Under the pieces are notes generated by a model. It was not told the origin of the DNA and made no database searches. It saw only the letters and a list, made by a program, of their open reading frames with translations. 64,000 nt of DNA from Candidatus Sulfuritelmatomonas gaucii. GTDB lineage: Bacteria > Acidobacteriota > Terriglobia > Terriglobales > Acidobacteriaceae. Every line of letters starts with the position of its first letter. Positions within the stretch are counted from its first letter, which is position 1. The position numbers were made by a program, and so were the translations under genes. Of this stretch, positions 1-10,575 are shown piece after piece. The stretch spans positions 17,756 to 81,755 of the forward strand of contig OKRB01000103.1 in NCBI GenBank assembly GCA_900290245.1, given 5' to 3'.

Positions 1-80
1 AAGGGAGCTAGGGAGCAAGGAGGCGGACACAGCGACTAGCTCCGCACTTGCTGACTTAGCCGCCGAATAAGGAGAACGAA

Positions 81-395
81 GTGCCGATAACCCTTGCGCT
101 GTGGTTCTGCATCCCGATTGGAGCTTTGTACTATTTTGCTGCGCGCTCATTGCTCCGCTTTTTCCTAGGTCGCTACGAGCAAAAAGAGCGTAACGCCGCG
201 CGTCTGTTTGGGGCTTTTGGCGCTCTATCGATTCCCTTGATTTATTGCTTCGGATTGGTCGGGAATTCAATTTCAGGAAAGTTCGGACATGCGATTGCCG
301 GGGGATTATTTGGGATCGTCGCTCTAGCGCTTGTCAGTCCGTTGCTTATGACTCTAATGGAAGGGAAGTGGAAAAAGTTTGGCAAAGATCATTGA
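81..395 (+). CDS. small multi-pass membrane protein, hypothetical
   Basis: 104-aa ORF with several hydrophobic segments; 3' end overlaps the start of the next CDS. Confidence 0.5.
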   Translation: MPITLALWFCIPIGALYYFAARSLLRFFLGRYEQKERNAARLFGAFGALSIPLIYCFGLVGNSISGKFGHAIAGGLFGIVALALVSPLLMTLMEGKWKKFGKDH

Positions 396-1437
396 TCTGC
401 GTTCGGATACGGTAACGAAGCCGACGCTCGAAATGCGTGCGGCGATGGCGGCTGCGGAGGTGGGCGACGACGTATACGGCGAGGATCCCACCGTCAATCT
501 GCTGGAGAGGCGCGCTGCAGCGATCTTTGGGCGTGAGGCGGCGCTGTTTGTGCCCACGGGCACTATGGGCAACCAGGTGGCGATTCGCACGCTTACGCAA
601 CCGGGCCAGGAAGTAATCGCAGAGTCGCGCGCACACATTCTGGATTACGAAATGGCAACCACGGCGGTCTTCTCCGGCTGCCTGATTCGCGCTGTGCCGG
701 CCGAGGGCGGGATTCTGACGTGGAAACATATCGAGCCGGTCATCAGCCCTTACGGAGGTTTTCGCGCAGCCACCGGACTCATCGAAATCGAGAATACGGC
801 GAACCTCGCCGGCGGGCGCGTAACGCGCATGGAACTTTTGGAAGAGATTTGGGAAGGCGCCCGCGCGCACAAGCTCCCCACACACCTTGACGGGGCGCGC
901 ATCTTCAATGCAGCCGTTGCCCTGAACGTCGATGTAAAGACGCTGACACACGGATTCGATACGGTGATGTTCTGCCTGTCGAAGGGGTTGGGCGCGCCGG
1001 TGGGTTCGATGCTTGTGGGTTCGGCGGAACGGATCGCTAGGGCGCGGGTCTTCCGCAAAGCAATGGGTGGAGGAATGCGCCAGGTGGGCGTATTGGCGGC
1101 TGCGGGACTTATTGCTCTCGAAGAAGGACCGAAGCGGCTCGCGGACGATCATGCCAACGCGCGACTCCTGGCCGAGGCGCTGGCGAATACTGAAGGCGTT
1201 TCGATCGATCTGCCATCAGTCGAGACCAACATCGTGGTGTTTCGATTGACGGCCGGCCGCGGCGCCGCCGATCTGGTGGCGCGGCTCAAAGAGCATGGCG
1301 TGCTGGCGGGCGCGTTCGGGCCGGACGCGATCCGGCTGGTTACACACCGCGACGTGAGCCGGAAAGACTGCATTGACGCGGCGGAGATTCTCGCCCAGGA
1401 AATTGCGGCCGGAATGAAAACGGCCAGCATCGCTTGA
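379..1437 (+). CDS. ltaE: low-specificity L-threonine aldolase (PLP-dependent)
   Basis: [19 protein letters not shown] start, [25 protein letters not shown] and [13 protein letters not shown] motifs; TTG start. Confidence 0.9.
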   Translation: MAKIIDLRSDTVTKPTLEMRAAMAAAEVGDDVYGEDPTVNLLERRAAAIFGREAALFVPTGTMGNQVAIRTLTQPGQEVIAESRAHILDYEMATTAVFSGCLIRAVPAEGGILTWKHIEPVISPYGGFRAATGLIEIENTANLAGGRVTRMELLEEIWEGARAHKLPTHLDGARIFNAAVALNVDVKTLTHGFDTVMFCLSKGLGAPVGSMLVGSAERIARARVFRKAMGGGMRQVGVLAAAGLIALEEGPKRLADDHANARLLAEALANTEGVSIDLPSVETNIVVFRLTAGRGAADLVARLKEHGVLAGAFGPDAIRLVTHRDVSRKDCIDAAEILAQEIAAGMKTASIA

Positions 1438-1446
1438 CGCTGGCCG
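1421..1446. terminator. hairpin between convergent ltaE and glutamine synthetase genes
   Basis: CGGCCAGC (1421-1428) / GCTGGCCG (1439-1446) perfect 8-bp stem, T-rich stretch following. Confidence 0.5.
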
Positions 1447-1490
1447 CTTCTGGATTGAGTTTTCCCACCCTGTGCGTTGGTTGGCGCCGC

Positions 1491-2921
1491 TTAAAAAAGA
1501 TTCCATAGCGACTGGTTGTAGACCGCGTGGTGGAATTGCACTTCGGACGCCTTGACGATCGATCCCAACTCGCGCGGAGAGCGATTGGCGGCGGCTTCCT
1601 TGAGATCGGCGTAACGGCCCTGCACGTCTGCACCGAGAATCTGCGCGATCCACTTCGATGATTTGAAATCGGCGATCGCCTTCTGGATGTTGTCGGGCAG
1701 GTAGCGGCCGCCGGCTCGCAGATCCTTCGCCTTGGAAATGTCGCCGTCGATCCCGGTCTTGAAGATGGCGTAAAGCGAGAGATAGGGGTTGGCATCCGGC
1801 GCAACTGCGCGCACCTCGGTGCGCATCGAGCGGTGGTTGCCGATGGGCACACGAACCATGGCGCCGCGGTCGACCGCCGAAGCGCGGATCTGGTTCGGTG
1901 CTTCAAAGTGCGGATCGAGCCGGCGATACGCATTCACGCTGGAGTTGAAGATCAGGCAGAGATCGAGGGCGTGGGTCAGGATGCGATCGAGGAAGTCCCA
2001 GCCAAACCTGGAGAGCTGCTCCTCGCCCTTTTCATCCCAGAAGAGATTGGTTTTGCCCTTTGAGACCGAGACGTTGGTGTGCATCCCGCTTCCATTCACA
2101 CCCACGATCGGCTTGGGCAGGAAGCTCGCGGTGTATCCCAGGTTGTTGGCGATCTGGCGGCACAGCAGTTTGTAAAGCTGAATCTGGTCGGCTGCGGCCA
2201 CCACCTGGGCATAGCTGAAATTGATTTCAAACTGGCTGGGAGCGACTTCAGGGTGGTCCTTCTCATTCTGGAAACCCATGGCGCGCTGGACTTCGGCCGA
2301 AGTGTCGATGAACTGGCGCAGCGGATCGAGCGGCAGAACGTGGTAGTAGCCGCCGGTGTTGATGAACTCGAATTTGCCGGTCTCGTGGTAACGTTGCTCT
2401 GCATCTTTGCCAGCGAAGAGGAATCCCTCAATCTCGGCGGAGGCGTTGAGGGTGTAGTTTTTGTCCTTCGCCAGCTTGTCGGCGTAGTTCTTCAGCACGC
2501 CGCGCATGTCGCCGGGATACTGGCTTCCGTCCTTGTTGATGACGTCGCCGAAGACCAGAACTTTGCCGTTGCCGAAGACGTCGGCCGGTACCCAATAGAA
2601 CGAAGTCCAGTCGATGCCCAGGCGCAGGTCGCTTTCCTTCTGGGCGGTGAACCCGCGGATCGACGAGCCGTCGAAGGTCAGGTTTCCATAGGACCCGAGC
2701 AGGAATTTCTTGTCGTAATCGAGCAGGTGCAGGCGGCCCTCAAGGTCTGAGAACAAAACGGTCACGGCCTTGATGCGTTTCTCGTCGGTCAAATACTTCA
2801 GGCGTTTTTCGCGAACTTCATCGGCAGGCACGCGGTTCACGCGGTCAGCCTTGGCTTTCAGGTTCAGCGTCTCCAGCTCATCGTAGGTGAGAGCTAGAAA
2901 ATTACGGTACTCGTTGGACAT
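1491..2921 (-). CDS. glutamine synthetase (GSI-fold, non-adenylylation-type)
   Basis: [32 protein letters not shown] and NAYRRLDPHFEAPNQIRAS motifs; no NLYxLPPEE-like Tyr site near C-terminus. Confidence 0.88.
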   Translation of the reverse strand: MSNEYRNFLALTYDELETLNLKAKADRVNRVPADEVREKRLKYLTDEKRIKAVTVLFSDLEGRLHLLDYDKKFLLGSYGNLTFDGSSIRGFTAQKESDLRLGIDWTSFYWVPADVFGNGKVLVFGDVINKDGSQYPGDMRGVLKNYADKLAKDKNYTLNASAEIEGFLFAGKDAEQRYHETGKFEFINTGGYYHVLPLDPLRQFIDTSAEVQRAMGFQNEKDHPEVAPSQFEINFSYAQVVAAADQIQLYKLLCRQIANNLGYTASFLPKPIVGVNGSGMHTNVSVSKGKTNLFWDEKGEEQLSRFGWDFLDRILTHALDLCLIFNSSVNAYRRLDPHFEAPNQIRASAVDRGAMVRVPIGNHRSMRTEVRAVAPDANPYLSLYAIFKTGIDGDISKAKDLRAGGRYLPDNIQKAIADFKSSKWIAQILGADVQGRYADLKEAAANRSPRELGSIVKASEVQFHHAVYNQSLWNLF

Positions 2922-3227
2922 GGATCTCCTTTTGCGATGCCAGGTGGTTTTGGCGTGGAAGCCGGCGGTTCATCGCGGCGCGGTGCGAGGATGCGTTGCA
3001 ACAAATGATAGCGTCGCTGGTTCCGGTTCGGTTAATGCCCGCGCCGCAGCACCGGAATCAGGACCCGACAGTACTTCGCGACATACTGCTCCCCGAGCTT
3101 TGAGTTCGCGAGGTACCGGCTATGCAACGATTCTAACCGGTCCATCCTTCGAGGCTGTGGAGATGTGGTGCGAGGCGGGGACGGCTTGGCGAAGCTCGGC
3201 GCGGCCGGAAGATCACCACAAACAACA

Positions 3228-3253
3228 CGGCCAGCATCGCGTGATGCCGGCCG
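3228..3253. terminator. hairpin downstream of the second glutamine synthetase, related to the element at 1421
   Basis: CGGCCAGCATC/GATGCCGGCCG, 11-bp stem with one mismatch, 4-nt loop. Confidence 0.5.
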
Positions 3254-3269
3254 CATTTGAGCTGAGTTT

Positions 3270-3309
3270 CCCATCCTAGCCGCAAAAACAAAGACGCGGC
3301 GAGGGTGGG
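3270..3309. repeat. imperfect palindromic element
   Basis: CCCATCCTAGCCGC (3270-3283) / GCGGCGAGGGTGGG (3296-3309). Confidence 0.55.
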
Positions 3310-3325
3310 GAACCCATCACTTTTC

Positions 3326-4747
3326 TCACAGATCGTAGTACAGGAAGTATTCGTAAGGCACGGGGCGCAGGTTCACGGGCGCCAGTTCGCGCTCGCGCTT
3401 GTAGGTGATCCAGGTCTCGATCAGGTCCGGAGTAAACACGTCTCCCTGCAACAGGAACTCGTGGTCCTTCTCGAGAGCCGTGAGCACCTCGCCCAATGAC
3501 CCGGGCGTGCTCTTGATCTTCTTCGCTTCTGCCGGTTCGAGCTCGTAGAGGTCCTTGTCGAGCGGCTCGCCGGGATCGATCTTGTTCTTGATGCCGTCGA
3601 GGCCGGCCATGAGCAGGGCCGAGAAGCAGAGGTACGGGTTGGTAGATGGATCGGGACAGCGGAACTCGATGCGCTTGGACTTGGGGCTCGTGGAGTAGAC
3701 GGGAATGCGGCAGGCCGCAGAGCGGTTGCGCTTGGAATACGCTAGGTTGACCGGTGCTTCGTATCCCGGTACCAGGCGGCGATACGAGTTCGTCGTCGGA
3801 GCGGCGATGGCCAGCAGAGCCGGCGCGTGCTTGAGCAGTCCGCCGATATAGTACTTCGCGGTCTGGCTCAGCAGAGCATAGCCCTTGGCATCGAAGAAGA
3901 CGTTCTTGTCACCCTTCCAAAGGCTCTGGTGCACGTGCATGCCGGAGCCGTTATCGCCAAAGAGCGGCTTCGGCATGAAGGTTGCGGTCATACCGTGCTT
4001 CTTGGCAATCATGCGGATGATGTACTTGTAGGTGAGCAGGTTGTCGGCCATCTTGACCAGCGTGCCGAAGCGCATATCGATTTCGCACTGGCCGGCCGTG
4101 CCCACTTCGTGGTGATGCACCTCGACGGGCACGCCCATTCCCCTGAGCGCGATGATGATCTCCGAACGAATATCCTGAAGCGTGTCAGACGGCGGCACCG
4201 GGAAATAGCCTTCCTTGTGGCGCAGCTTGTAGCCGAGATTGGGGCTCTCTTCCTTGCCGGTGTTCCAGATGCCCTCGACCGAGTCGACATAGTAATAGCC
4301 GCTGTGTGCCGTCTGGTCGTAGCGCACGCTGTCAAAGATGTAAAACTCCGCCTCCGGACCCCAGTAGCTGATGTCGGCAATTCCGGTCTTCTTCAGATGC
4401 GCCTCGGCCTTTTGCGCCACGTAGCGCGGATCGCGGCTGTAGGGCTTGCGGGTGATGGGGTCGAAGACATTGCAGATGATGTTCATTGTGGAGATCGAGA
4501 GGGTTGGATCCATGACGGCCGTATCGGCATCGGCAATCAGAAGCATGTCGCTCTCATGAATCTGCTGGAATCCGCGGATGCTCGACCCATCGAAGCCGAT
4601 GCCTTCGCTGAATAAATCGTCGTCAAGATCTTCCACGGGGAGGGAAAAATGCTGCCACATGCCCGGCAGATCGATAAATCGCAAATCGACGATCTTCGCG
4701 CCGGCTTCCTTGGCGAGCTTTTTCACATCATTTGGGGTACGCGGCAT
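3326..4747 (-). CDS. glnA: glutamine synthetase type I
   Basis: [52 protein letters not shown]; adenylylation-type tyrosine context [15 protein letters not shown]. Confidence 0.95.
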   Translation of the reverse strand: MPRTPNDVKKLAKEAGAKIVDLRFIDLPGMWQHFSLPVEDLDDDLFSEGIGFDGSSIRGFQQIHESDMLLIADADTAVMDPTLSISTMNIICNVFDPITRKPYSRDPRYVAQKAEAHLKKTGIADISYWGPEAEFYIFDSVRYDQTAHSGYYYVDSVEGIWNTGKEESPNLGYKLRHKEGYFPVPPSDTLQDIRSEIIIALRGMGVPVEVHHHEVGTAGQCEIDMRFGTLVKMADNLLTYKYIIRMIAKKHGMTATFMPKPLFGDNGSGMHVHQSLWKGDKNVFFDAKGYALLSQTAKYYIGGLLKHAPALLAIAAPTTNSYRRLVPGYEAPVNLAYSKRNRSAACRIPVYSTSPKSKRIEFRCPDPSTNPYLCFSALLMAGLDGIKNKIDPGEPLDKDLYELEPAEAKKIKSTPGSLGEVLTALEKDHEFLLQGDVFTPDLIETWITYKRERELAPVNLRPVPYEYFLYYDL

Positions 4748-5195
4748 GATTGCTACTCCTTCCTTTCTTTGGGTTCGAACGGCGGTTCATGATTGTGGCA
4801 GATACACGTTCAAGGGAACAGGGCTTTTTGAGGGCGATCGGAACCCGGAAAATACAGCGAGAGCCCTGATCCGCTGCGTGTCAGTTAGGTCCTAGAGTGA
4901 TCTTCGCGGAGTTCGCGGGCCGCGCCCCGGTTCATTTTGTCGGCGTTGGCTTTCAGGTTGCGCGTTTCTAGCGCTGCAAAGCCGGTCGATTAACGGCATC
5001 AGGACCGCTCTGCAACCAGGGTCATTTTTGGAAGCGCGGAGAGAGGGTGTTCCTTGTCTCCCCAAAATCTACCATCCGCGCCAGAAGCATCGCAACCAAA
5101 ACTGCAAACGGGAAAAAGGGAAGCGGTCAGCGAAGATCGCTTACCACTTCCCCCGGGTTTTGAAACACGCAATGCCGGGTGGCTCGGGAGTTTCT

Positions 5196-6218
5196 CTACG
5201 CCGCGACCGCCATTGCAACTGTCTGAATCGTCTTCCAAATCCGCGCAACAATCTGGTAAGGATCGGCCTCCGAGTTGGGACGGCGATCTTCCAGGTATCC
5301 TCTGTATCCGTTCTTGATGAAGTTGACCGGCAGGCGGATCGACGCACCTCGATCAGAGAGACCATAGCTGAACTTGTCGATGGCCTGGGTCTCGTGAAGC
5401 CCCGTCAGACGGAGGTGGTTGTCGGGTCCGTATACGTCGATGTGGCCTTCGATGTTGTTCTCGAAAGCCTCCATCAGCGCTTCAAAGTATTCCTTGCCGC
5501 CAACTTCACGAAGTTGCTTGGTGGAGAAGTTGGTATGCATGCCCGATCCGTTCCAGTCGCCGCGAATGGGCTTGCAGTGCAGTTGGAGATCGACTTCATA
5601 CTTCTCGCACAAACGAGCCATCAGGTAGCGCGCAACCCACAGATCGTCGGCGGCCCGGTGCGAGCCTTTGCCAAAGATCTGGAATTCCCACTGGCCTTTG
5701 GCCACCTCGGCGTTGATGCCTTCGTGGTTGATGCCGGCTGCGAGGCAGAGGTCGAGATGCTCGTCCACGATCTGGCGAGCAAGGCTGCCCATGTACTTGC
5801 AGCCGACGCCGCAGTAATAGGGACCTTGTGGCGCGGGGAATCCGGTCTCAGGGAAACCGAGAGGCCGGCCGTCTTTATAGAGAAAGTACTCCTGCTCAAA
5901 TCCAAACCAGAGCTCGGGATCGTCGGGGGCGGTGGCGCGCATGTTGGTGGGGTGCGGCGTGCCGTCAGGATGCATCACCTCACTCAGCACGATATAGCCG
6001 CTCTTGCGGCTGGCATCGGGATAATGGGCCACGGGCTTCAGGATGCAGTCAGACTTATGGCCCTCGGCCTGCATGGTCGAGCTGCCATCAAAACCCCAGT
6101 GGGGCAGATCGGCCAGGCTGGGTGGATTGTCGAACTCCTTGATCGTCGTTTTGCCGCGCAGTTCAGGAATAGGCTTTTTACCATCAAGCCAGATGTATTC
6201 CAGTTTGTACTTAGCCAT
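5196..6218 (-). CDS. glnII: glutamine synthetase type II (eukaryotic-like)
   Basis: KYKLEYIWLDGKKPIPELRGKT, HWGFDGSSTMQAEG, GDWNGSGMHTNFST, DRRPNSEADPYQIVARI. Confidence 0.92.
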   Translation of the reverse strand: MAKYKLEYIWLDGKKPIPELRGKTTIKEFDNPPSLADLPHWGFDGSSTMQAEGHKSDCILKPVAHYPDASRKSGYIVLSEVMHPDGTPHPTNMRATAPDDPELWFGFEQEYFLYKDGRPLGFPETGFPAPQGPYYCGVGCKYMGSLARQIVDEHLDLCLAAGINHEGINAEVAKGQWEFQIFGKGSHRAADDLWVARYLMARLCEKYEVDLQLHCKPIRGDWNGSGMHTNFSTKQLREVGGKEYFEALMEAFENNIEGHIDVYGPDNHLRLTGLHETQAIDKFSYGLSDRGASIRLPVNFIKNGYRGYLEDRRPNSEADPYQIVARIWKTIQTVAMAVAA

Positions 6219-6330
6219 AGATCTCCTCAGGAAGGGGTCTGAATTTCAGAGTATTCAAGAAAATCGTAGGGCCTGTCGTATAAAGATCCCGTGAAGATTT
6301 TGGGGATGGGCGATGTGGAAAAAGCGGTCG

Positions 6331-7305
6331 TTAATGGTGGCGTGCGATCAGCACCATCAACAGGAGAATCACCACCGGAATCATCGCCAGCCCTCCGTAA
6401 TAGAGGATCTTGCGGGTAAGCTGCGATTTGCGTTTCTGCCAATCGCGGATTTCCGGACGGTCTTCTACACCCACTGCCTCAGGGTGTTCAAGATCCGTGA
6501 GAAATTCGTGCGCCGAAGCGTACCGGTTTTTGGGATCACGCTCCAGCGCCCGGTAAAGAATTTCCTGTAACTGGGGTGAGACAGAAGGGTCGGCCACGCT
6601 CGGCGGCAGCGGATGATTCAGCAAACGGTCGTTCATGGCCGCCAGTGGCGTCGGACCGGAGAAGGGAAGTTTTCCCGTCAGCATTTCATACAGAATCACG
6701 CCCATGGAATAAATGTCGGTGCGTCCGTCGCCGCGCTTGCCCTTGACCTGTTCGGGCGCGATGTAATCCGGGGTTCCGAGCGTCGCCGTGAAATTCGCGT
6801 AGGTGAGCCGCCGCGACGCCGTATCGCCGGCGATCCCGAAGTCGATCAGCTTGATGTGATCGTGATCGTCAACAATGATGTTCTCCGGCTTCAGGTCGCG
6901 GTGCACCACGCCGTTGGCATGGATGTAATCGAGCGCCTTGAGAACTTCGATGGCGATACGGATGGCCCGCTCCTTCGAGATGCGGCCTTCATCGAGGATT
7001 TTGCGCAACAGTCGTCCATCGCACCACTCCATGACCATGTACACGCGGGAGCGCTTTTCGTTGTTGAAGACGCGCATCACGTTGGGGTGATTCAGCCGTT
7101 CGCCGATGGCTGCCTCGCGCTTGAAGCGATCGAAGAAGATGGGGTCGGCTTCCATGTCGGGGTGGGGAATTTTGAGCGCCACGTTGCGGCCGTCACGCGT
7201 GTCGGTAGCGCGGTAAATGGTCGCCATCCCGCTCCGCGCAACAGGTGTGTCGATGCGGTAGTAGTCGAGCTGCGAACCCCGCTCCAGGGCGTCGTAAAAA
7301 CTCAT
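6331..7305 (-). CDS. Ser/Thr protein kinase with C-terminal TM segment
   Basis: VVHRDLKPENIIV, KLIDFGIAG, GTPDYIAPEQ; C-terminal ILYYGGLAMIPVVILLLMVLI. Confidence 0.93.
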   Translation of the reverse strand: MSFYDALERGSQLDYYRIDTPVARSGMATIYRATDTRDGRNVALKIPHPDMEADPIFFDRFKREAAIGERLNHPNVMRVFNNEKRSRVYMVMEWCDGRLLRKILDEGRISKERAIRIAIEVLKALDYIHANGVVHRDLKPENIIVDDHDHIKLIDFGIAGDTASRRLTYANFTATLGTPDYIAPEQVKGKRGDGRTDIYSMGVILYEMLTGKLPFSGPTPLAAMNDRLLNHPLPPSVADPSVSPQLQEILYRALERDPKNRYASAHEFLTDLEHPEAVGVEDRPEIRDWQKRKSQLTRKILYYGGLAMIPVVILLLMVLIARHH

Positions 7306-7443
7306 CGTGCAGGTTGCTCCATGGCTCTCTTTACTTTACCGACTTAGGGTGACGAATAAGTAAGGATTCTGTAAGTCTTTTCGGCCGGCTCCAGCGCGCC
7401 TTTAACTGACTTTCAAACGATCAGGGCTGGTGCCCGCCGCTCT

Positions 7444-8301
7444 TCAAACGGGAAGCCGGTAGGGCCGGCCGCGGTACATTCCGACCTGTTCCACCGCACG
7501 CACGCGAATCACGATCGCCGAGGTGTTATCCCCGCCGTCGATTTCGACCGCGCGTGCCACAAGTTCGCGGGCGACCTGGGACGGGTCTTTCTTTTGCGAA
7601 GCGATTGTGGCGATCTCGGCCTCGCCCATTTCGTCGTGCAGGCCGTCAGTGCAAAGGACCAGAACGTCTCCGGGCTGCAGCGTGAGGGCATTGGTGTCGG
7701 GCGATACGAACATCTCGGGCCCCAGAGAGCGAATCAGGACGTGCCGGGCGTCGGAAGCGGGAATCTCGCCGGCTGAAATCAGCCCCATCTTGCGCTGCTC
7801 GTTAACCAGCGTATGATCCTGCGTGATTTGCCGGGCCTGCCCATTGCGCACGAGATAGCACCGCGAATCGCCGACGTGGGAAACGACGGCCTGATCATAG
7901 CGCAGGGCGCACGCCACAACAGTGGTAGCCATCTTATGGCCGTGATGCTCCGGCGCTAGCGTGCAATCGTGTACGGCCGCATTCGCCTGCTGGACAAGCT
8001 TGGGCAGCAGGCTGATTAGCATGGATCCGGGCTGTGCCTTGGCAAATAAATCGGTGATCACCGAGATGGCCGTGGCCGAGGCGACTTCGCCCAGATCCAG
8101 TCCGCCGACTCCGTCGGCGACCACAAAGAGAAATCCGTGAGAACGAGCCTGCTGGCGTGAGGCAGGGATAAAGGATCCCAGAGCGTCTTCATTGTTGGTG
8201 CGGACTTTGCCGAAGTCGCTTGCCTGGCCGAACTGTACGTCCAACATGTGCGCCGCCGAAGAGGGCATCCGGCGCATGCAAGCGCCCGTGATGCTGTTCA
8301 T
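7444..8301 (-). CDS. PP2C-family protein phosphatase
   Basis: VRTNNEDALG, VVADGVGG, VSHVGDSRCYLVRNG, LCTDGLHDEM, GGDNTSAIVI. Confidence 0.92.
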   Translation of the reverse strand: MNSITGACMRRMPSSAAHMLDVQFGQASDFGKVRTNNEDALGSFIPASRQQARSHGFLFVVADGVGGLDLGEVASATAISVITDLFAKAQPGSMLISLLPKLVQQANAAVHDCTLAPEHHGHKMATTVVACALRYDQAVVSHVGDSRCYLVRNGQARQITQDHTLVNEQRKMGLISAGEIPASDARHVLIRSLGPEMFVSPDTNALTLQPGDVLVLCTDGLHDEMGEAEIATIASQKKDPSQVARELVARAVEIDGGDNTSAIVIRVRAVEQVGMYRGRPYRLPV

Positions 8302-8418
8302 TCAGAGTAATTCAGGATGCAGGTCGAAAAGAACGATCGGGTGGCCCCTCCCCCCAGCCTCCAACGTCCAGGCTGAGGAGAGGATCCACCCCGAGGTCCA
8401 ATGTGGTTGACAGGTGCT

Positions 8419-10209
8419 CTACGAGACCTGTTGCTGCTGTTTTGCCGTCAGCAGAACCGCTTTGCCCTTGGCCTTTGAGGAGCGCATGAAGTAGATCCCG
8501 CCATACAGGCCCCAAATAGCAGAGATGGCGAGCGCAAGCAGCGGTTCTTTGAAGGTACCCAGGCCGAAGATCGGGCTGATCAGGTAGAAGGCCATGCACA
8601 CCACATTCGCGAGGAGGCCAAAGCCGGGGATGAGCGTGTGCGTCAGCACGTTGTGGTCTGGCCGCTTGTTGTAGGCGACGATGCACAGCAGGCAGCTTAA
8701 CGCGTAGAGGATGAATGTGCCGAAGTTTGAGGTGAGCGTAATGGCAAGTAGCGAGTTGGGCATCGCCGCCATCGTAGCGTGGCTACTGTATCCGAAACTG
8801 GAGAAGATGCCGTGGGGCAGCGCGGCGATGGAGGCATCGCTGGGTGCGCTGGCGTCGCTGAAGGGCATCGATACGGCGACGACGCCGATGACGGCCGAGA
8901 TGACGGCCAGCGTCCAGATGGCGCGACGCGGCGAGAGCGACTTGGCGTGAAGCATGCCGAAGTGCTCGGGAGCTTCATCGTCCTTTCCCATGGCGTAGGT
9001 CACGCGAGCCCCGGTGTTCATGCAGGCCAGCGTGGTACCGATGAGTGCGAGGAACACCGTGAAGGCCTCGATCAGCATGAAGTACTTGCCATTGCCTTGG
9101 CCCAGCAATGCGTCGCCGACCATGATCATCATGTCGCCAATCGGTGCGGCTGAGGTGACCGCGCTTTGCATGGTGTACCCCGAGTTGAGAAAGTAGTTGG
9201 CACAGAAGTACTCAAATAAGTAGCAGAACAACCCCTGAATGAGCAGCGACGCAATGACAGCGATGGGAATGTGCTTGGTTGGGTTTTTGGCCTCGCCTCC
9301 CATCGAGGTGACCGATTCAAACCCTACGAGGATCAGAATCGCGACGGTTGCCTGAATAAACATGAAATTGAGCTTGTGGATGCCGACCACTGAAGCGGCG
9401 TTGGGGTGGGTGAGGAAGTTGCCACTGGAGTCGGTCGTGGGATAGGTGACCTGGAAGGGAACCGGCTTGCCGTCGCTTCCGAGCAGCGGAAGAGGCGTGC
9501 CGTTGGCATCACGCATAATGGAGCCGTCTTTGGGATTGGTAGCGAATTGGTATGTGTATGTGGCGAGCGTTTGCCCATCGTACTGGAATCCAGGCGTGCC
9601 CGAGGGATGGCTGGACCGGTAGCCAAGAGCCAGGACGCTGAAGACCACGAGCGCCGAAATCTGCACGATGTTAATGGCGATATTTACCGCCGTCGATGCG
9701 CCTGCGCCCTTCGAAGCGATCCAGGCTACGAAGAACGAGAAGACAACCGCGATGAGACCCATGAAAACCGGGCCGGGGTTAGAACCGCTGAGAAAGTTGG
9801 GATAGAGAAAACCCACGACGTAGCCGACAAAGATGCCGGTGACGGCCACCATGACGCCGGGATAGACCCAGTAGTAGAGGTGTGAGCCCCAGCCGACAAC
9901 GAACTTGGCGACGCGGGCGTATTTAAACGCCTTGTCTTTGGAGAGCATGGCCTGCTCGGCGTAGTAGTAGCTGGAGCCGGTGCCGGGATAGAGCTTGGAG
10001 ATCTCGGCGTACGCAACCGCTGTGGCTAAACACAGCAGCAGCGCGGCGAAGATGCCGATCCACATCGACGGGGAGGTCGTCCCAGTTGCGGCCTGAATGA
10101 CGAATGTGAGCCAGAGGAAGGCGCCGGGAGCGATGAGCGCCATTGCGTTGCTGGTCAGCCCGGTCAAGCCGAGCGTGGCCTGCATCTGAGGTGCTTTCTG
10201 TTCTGCCAT
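8419..10209 (-). CDS. APC-family amino acid permease
   Basis: multi-pass membrane protein; TGLTSNAMALIAPGAFLWLTF, GFESVTSMGGEAKNPTKHIP; start chosen at MAEQKAPQM with upstream AGGAG. Confidence 0.85.
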   Translation of the reverse strand: MAEQKAPQMQATLGLTGLTSNAMALIAPGAFLWLTFVIQAATGTTSPSMWIGIFAALLLCLATAVAYAEISKLYPGTGSSYYYAEQAMLSKDKAFKYARVAKFVVGWGSHLYYWVYPGVMVAVTGIFVGYVVGFLYPNFLSGSNPGPVFMGLIAVVFSFFVAWIASKGAGASTAVNIAINIVQISALVVFSVLALGYRSSHPSGTPGFQYDGQTLATYTYQFATNPKDGSIMRDANGTPLPLLGSDGKPVPFQVTYPTTDSSGNFLTHPNAASVVGIHKLNFMFIQATVAILILVGFESVTSMGGEAKNPTKHIPIAVIASLLIQGLFCYLFEYFCANYFLNSGYTMQSAVTSAAPIGDMMIMVGDALLGQGNGKYFMLIEAFTVFLALIGTTLACMNTGARVTYAMGKDDEAPEHFGMLHAKSLSPRRAIWTLAVISAVIGVVAVSMPFSDASAPSDASIAALPHGIFSSFGYSSHATMAAMPNSLLAITLTSNFGTFILYALSCLLCIVAYNKRPDHNVLTHTLIPGFGLLANVVCMAFYLISPIFGLGTFKEPLLALAISAIWGLYGGIYFMRSSKAKGKAVLLTAKQQQQVS

Positions 10210-10575
10210 GAGCATTCTCCTGAGATTGGAATTTCGTTCGAGTGCTCCCGGTGATTGACCCCCGGGGAATCTCTTTACAACTGGTTGCGGTGCGTTCACT
10301 GCCGCGTGAGATGGAGACTTCACGCTCACCGGAGCGGTCCCGCCAGGTGCGTTGCATGCCGCATGACCGGTTCCGGTTTCCCTTACGGTGTTGCGAGTCT
10401 ATCGATCGTCCCATGAGGACGAAATAAGAAATTGAGATTTTCCGTCACCAACTTCCGGACGAGAGGGTGTCTTTGAGCGCCGCAGCTTCAATGGAGTCGG
10501 CGTTGGCCTTCCCGACAATTGAAGTTGCGGCCGGAGCGCCGATACCCGACGTCCTCTCAAGGTGTTGAAGCTGCG

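Noticed and set aside
346-1152. 268-aa minus-strand ORF over ltaE
   Set aside because: Antisense to a clear threonine aldolase; Arg/His-rich composition typical of GC-rich shadow ORFs.
2079-2750. 223-aa plus-strand ORF over the first glutamine synthetase
   Set aside because: Mirror frame of a well-supported GS gene; no recognisable domain.
3827-4615. 262-aa plus-strand ORF over glnA
   Set aside because: Shadow ORF opposite conserved GS coding sequence.
5028-6242. 404-aa plus-strand ORF over glnII
   Set aside because: Long but fully antisense to GSII, which has strong motif support.
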